DNA of 9,871 bases from an uncultured Oscillospiraceae bacterium. Lineage in GTDB: Bacteria; Bacillota_A; Clostridia; Oscillospirales; Oscillospiraceae. Location of the stretch: the NCBI GenBank assembly GCA_900769845.1, contig CAAGIF010000204.1, forward strand, positions 1 to 9,871, in the 5' to 3' direction. The translations under genes were made by a program, and so were the position numbers. The notes beneath the pieces were generated by a model. The model saw only the letters and a program-made list of their open reading frames with translations, did no database searches and was not told the origin of the DNA. Of this stretch, positions 7,750 through 9,871 are shown piece after piece (position 1 is the first letter of the stretch; each line of letters starts with the position of its first letter).

Positions 7750-9210
7750 ATGGAAAAACCTACGCCCCGTCCGAACCCTATGTATCCCGGTGGATTAACA
7801 GATGAAAATATCCGCGCCATTTTTGGTGACGCCGGAGATTTTATTGCCCGGGATATCCGGTGCGGGAATCACCGGCTTTACATCTATGCCATAGACGGAT
7901 TGACCTCCGGAGGGGACATTTCCCATTATGTGATCAAACCAATTACGGAGCATCTGACAGGCGGCACCATGGGGGAATTGTTTGACAATGCCCTGAACGG
8001 AATGGTCTACAGTGCCGTGGCGAATAGCTGCCTAGATCTGGATACAGTGGTGCTAAAGCTGGTCAACGGTTTCTGCGTGGTTCTCTTTCCCGGGGAAGGG
8101 GCTGTGGCGTTCGAGGTCAAGACCGGAGAAAAGCGCAGCCTGTCCGCCCCCACTGTGGAAAACACAGTTAAAGGCCCCAAAGATGCTTTCGTGGAAACTA
8201 ACCGTACAAATACCAGCCTGGTGCGGCGGCATCTTCGCAGTCCGGACCTGCGTATCCACGAGACCCAGGTGGGCAGACGGAGTCTGACCAATGTTTCCCT
8301 GCTGTGGCTCCGCGGCATTACCAATGAGGAATTGGTGGAACGGATGCGCCGGCGGCTGGATGAAATCGATATAGACGGCTTCCTTACGCCGGCAGCGGTG
8401 GAGGAATATATGACCGGATCCAGAAAGACAGCGTTTCCACTGATCCAGTACACGGAACGGACGGATAAATTCTGTCAGGGTTTACTGGACGGACGGGTGG
8501 GACTATTTGTGGATGGAATTCCACTGGGATATCTGGCCCCTGTGGATCTGGGGTATTTGATGGACAGCCCGGAGGATCGTGGCCGGGACTTTATTACAGC
8601 TTCTTCCGTTCGGGTTCTTCGGTATCTGGCTCTGTTTACAGGGCTGTTGCTGCCCGGCTGCTATATTGCCCTGGCAACATTCCACCAAGATGTGATCCCG
8701 CTGCCCATGCTGCGGGCAATTATCGACAGCAAGGAATCTGTGCCTTTTTCTACCACTGCGGAGGTGTTGGGCTTGCTGATTGCATTTGAACTGCTGCAGG
8801 AATCCGGTGTACACCTACCCCAGGCTATTGGACAGTCTGTGTCGGTGATTGGCGGCATCGTGGTGGGCAGCGCGGCAGTGGAGGCTGGATTGATCTCGCC
8901 GGTGGCGCTGATGGTGGTCAGTATCGCAGGTGTTTGTGGCTTTGTCCTGCCGAACCGTGACTTGGCGGAGGGTATCCGTGTGTGGAGATTCGGTCTGGGC
9001 GTGCTGGCGGCGTTTTCCGGGATATGGGGCGTACTGGGCGGTTTCGCATGTCTGCTGATCCACCTGGCTGGACTGCGGTGCCTGGATGTGCCGTATTTGC
9101 TTCCCAACCGGGGATATATGGAAAGCGGCGGGATTCTGCGGCCTCTGCTGAAACATTCTAAGCTGCGAAATAAATGGTTGAAACCAAAAGACAGGAGAAA
9201 TCAGCGATGA
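7750..9210 (+). CDS. Spore germination protein, GerA family (A subunit)
   Basis: 486 residues. GerA-type A subunits sit in the inner spore membrane and, with B and C subunits, form the nutrient receptor that triggers germination. A soluble N-terminal region (1-285) carries family signatures: '[14 protein letters not shown]' at 141-154, 'QYTERTDK' at 233-240 and '[12 protein letters not shown]' at 247-258. The membrane part follows, with hydrophobic stretches at about 289-311, 361-402 and 413-440, and the family segment '[23 protein letters not shown]' (about 362-384). The C-terminal tail is basic (471-486). Start ATG 7750 was chosen by GAGGTG 6 bases upstream. Its last bases overlap the next gene by 4 bp (ATGA), so the two are translated together. 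No GerB subunit follows. The presence of this gene implies a spore former; expression would be expected late in the forespore (family knowledge). Confidence 0.92.
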   Translation: MEKPTPRPNPMYPGGLTDENIRAIFGDAGDFIARDIRCGNHRLYIYAIDGLTSGGDISHYVIKPITEHLTGGTMGELFDNALNGMVYSAVANSCLDLDTVVLKLVNGFCVVLFPGEGAVAFEVKTGEKRSLSAPTVENTVKGPKDAFVETNRTNTSLVRRHLRSPDLRIHETQVGRRSLTNVSLLWLRGITNEELVERMRRRLDEIDIDGFLTPAAVEEYMTGSRKTAFPLIQYTERTDKFCQGLLDGRVGLFVDGIPLGYLAPVDLGYLMDSPEDRGRDFITASSVRVLRYLALFTGLLLPGCYIALATFHQDVIPLPMLRAIIDSKESVPFSTTAEVLGLLIAFELLQESGVHLPQAIGQSVSVIGGIVVGSAAVEAGLISPVALMVVSIAGVCGFVLPNRDLAEGIRVWRFGLGVLAAFSGIWGVLGGFACLLIHLAGLRCLDVPYLLPNRGYMESGGILRPLLKHSKLRNKWLKPKDRRNQR

Positions 9211-9662
9211 AAAGGATACTCTATATTATTATATTGGTCGCAACACTGATTGCCCCGGGGAAGAATAGTGATATCGCCAAATTGCAGCCTGTGGAACTGA
9301 TTGCAATCCGTGAGGAAGCGAACGGAATCATCATTCAAACGGATACGGGAGATGAGGGCAGGGGCATTAATGTGGACGAAGCCATGGAGAATCTGATGCG
9401 AACGACCCCCGGGATTGTCTATCTTGATACCGCGAATTATCTGTTGATCAAAACAGGCGCGGAAGAATATGCAAAAGAAATGGGAGGTTATCTGAAAACA
9501 ACGGTAATGCTGTGTAAAACGGATGATGATCCGGACCTCAAGGATGCAGCGATGTATCTGTCCGTGCATAAGCCGGAAATAACCTATGCCCGATGGGAAG
9601 GCAACGAAAAGTTGCCGGAATTGCAAATCACAGCGGGAAAAATGATTTTGGAAAAAACATAA
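9207..9662 (+). CDS. Short GerC N-domain-like protein coupled to gerA
   Basis: 151 residues. Residues 4-17 are hydrophobic, a signal peptide or membrane anchor. The rest, with '[14 protein letters not shown]', '[19 protein letters not shown]' and '[20 protein letters not shown]', follows the pattern I know from the N-terminal domain of Ger(x)C germination lipoproteins: the DI-x-KL start, the G-x-G then EA-x-NL helix, and a hydrophobic strand with 'LI'. GerC proteins are usually more than twice this length and carry a lipobox Cys; here there is no Cys after the hydrophobic stretch and the C-terminal domains are absent. The only Cys is residue 103. ATG 9207 overlaps the gerA stop (ATGA) and has AGGAG 9 bases upstream; the frame open from 9174 is inside gerA. 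Assignment to GerC rests on pattern and context only, so it could be an unrelated small exported protein. Confidence 0.6.
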   Translation: MKRILYIIILVATLIAPGKNSDIAKLQPVELIAIREEANGIIIQTDTGDEGRGINVDEAMENLMRTTPGIVYLDTANYLLIKTGAEEYAKEMGGYLKTTVMLCKTDDDPDLKDAAMYLSVHKPEITYARWEGNEKLPELQITAGKMILEKT

Positions 9663-9671
9663 AATAGTGTC

Positions 9672-9700
9672 TTGACAAAGGGGAATGCCCGTGCTATTAT
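9672..9700 (+). promoter_or_regulatory. Consensus promoter P1 (extended -10)
   Basis: TTGACA (9672-9677), 17 bases, TATTAT (9695-9700), with TGC directly before the -10 box. It begins 9 bases after the stop of the germination gene. The start near 9707 would coincide with the first stem base of the terminator hairpin that follows. Confidence 0.75.
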
Positions 9701-9706
9701 AGCGAA

Positions 9707-9730
9707 GCTGTCCGCTGGGACAGCCTTTTT
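9707..9730 (+). terminator. Intrinsic terminator after the gerA unit, located between P1 and P2
   Basis: GCTGTCC (9707-9713) pairs with GGACAGC (9718-9724), loop GCTG, followed by CTTTTT. It is the only clear terminator after the gerA pair, but P1 lies between those genes and the hairpin. Confidence 0.75.
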
Positions 9731-9782
9731 ACAGGCCATAAAATGCCTTTGAAAAAAAGTTTCAGAATATGAAAAATAGTGC

Positions 9783-9811
9783 TTGACATTGGATTTTGTC
9801 TGTGCTATAAT
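9783..9811 (+). promoter_or_regulatory. Perfect consensus promoter P2 (extended -10)
   Basis: TTGACA (9783-9788), 17 bases, TATAAT (9806-9811), preceded by TGC. It shares AAAATAGTG before the -35 and GTGCTAT at the -10 with P1. This strength and tandem arrangement are what rRNA operons usually carry. Confidence 0.88.
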
Positions 9812-9845
9812 TCCCAATGTTCCGCAGCAAAAATGCGTAAACATC

Positions 9846-9868
9846 TGTACCTTGTAAATTGAATAACG
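9846..9868 (+). other. rRNA-operon leader-like motif (boxA-like)
   Basis: The stretch TGTACCTTG-TAAATTGAATAACG resembles the 'TGTACCTTGAAAACTGAATA' type motif that I recall from Firmicutes rRNA leaders and spacers, where it relates to boxA antitermination and RNA processing. With the perfect promoter just upstream it suggests a 16S rRNA gene begins right of the window. No rRNA bases are identified inside the window. Confidence 0.5.
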
Positions 9869-9871
9869 TGA

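Noticed and set aside
8661..9156. Minus-strand frames antisense to gerA
   Set aside because: Composition is typical of shadow frames (Pro/Thr/Arg/His-rich) and gerA itself is clearly coding.
9584..9844. 86-residue minus-strand frame at the right edge
   Set aside because: It covers both consensus promoters, the terminator and the end of the germination gene; no family resemblance.

Overview
The window looks like a chromosomal segment of a spore-forming, anaerobic, Gram-positive Clostridia, most likely Oscillospirales/Ruminococcaceae-like. This rests on strong AAGGAGG-type ribosome binding sites, consensus sigma-A promoters, a GerA spore germination protein, an SLH-domain surface protein, a ProS of the short zinc-binding type and a hexameric NADP-type glutamate dehydrogenase. 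Base composition is about half G+C, with the SLH protease gene visibly more AT-rich. Genus cannot be decided from this sequence alone.

Layout: (1) 1-606, + strand, the 3' part of proS, closed by a perfect 15-bp hairpin. (2) 687-1187, +, a small P-loop nucleotide kinase-like protein (FlaR/adenylate-kinase-like). (3) 1188-1359, a short non-coding gap with a degenerate hairpin repeat and a terminator shared by converging genes. (4) 1360-2694, -, gdhA with its own promoter. (5) 2889-4313, -, a secreted protein with three SLH modules fused to a caspase/legumain-like (clan CD) cysteine peptidase domain, with a near-consensus promoter and an inverted repeat sitting on the predicted transcription start. 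(6) 4314-4543, a regulatory gap holding that promoter, a Fur-like 7-1-7 palindrome and the terminator of the next operon. (7) 4544-7659, -, a three-gene operon: Nudix hydrolase, mnmE and a NifS/IscS-type cysteine desulfurase. (8) 7750-9662, +, a gerA gene overlapping by 4 bp a short protein that resembles only the N-terminal part of GerC. (9) 9663-9871, two nearly matching consensus promoters 111 bp apart with an intrinsic terminator between them, followed by a leader motif typical of rRNA operons; a 16S rRNA gene probably starts beyond the window.

Most of the genes are housekeeping: translation (proS), tRNA wobble modification (mnmE with the sulfur donor desulfurase), nitrogen assimilation (gdhA) and nucleotide clean-up (Nudix). 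The accessory interest lies in the surface-anchored caspase-like protease with its regulatory region, the unusual minimal germination pair, and the tandem promoter/terminator block at the right edge. I see no CRISPR array, transposase, tRNA gene or phage gene.
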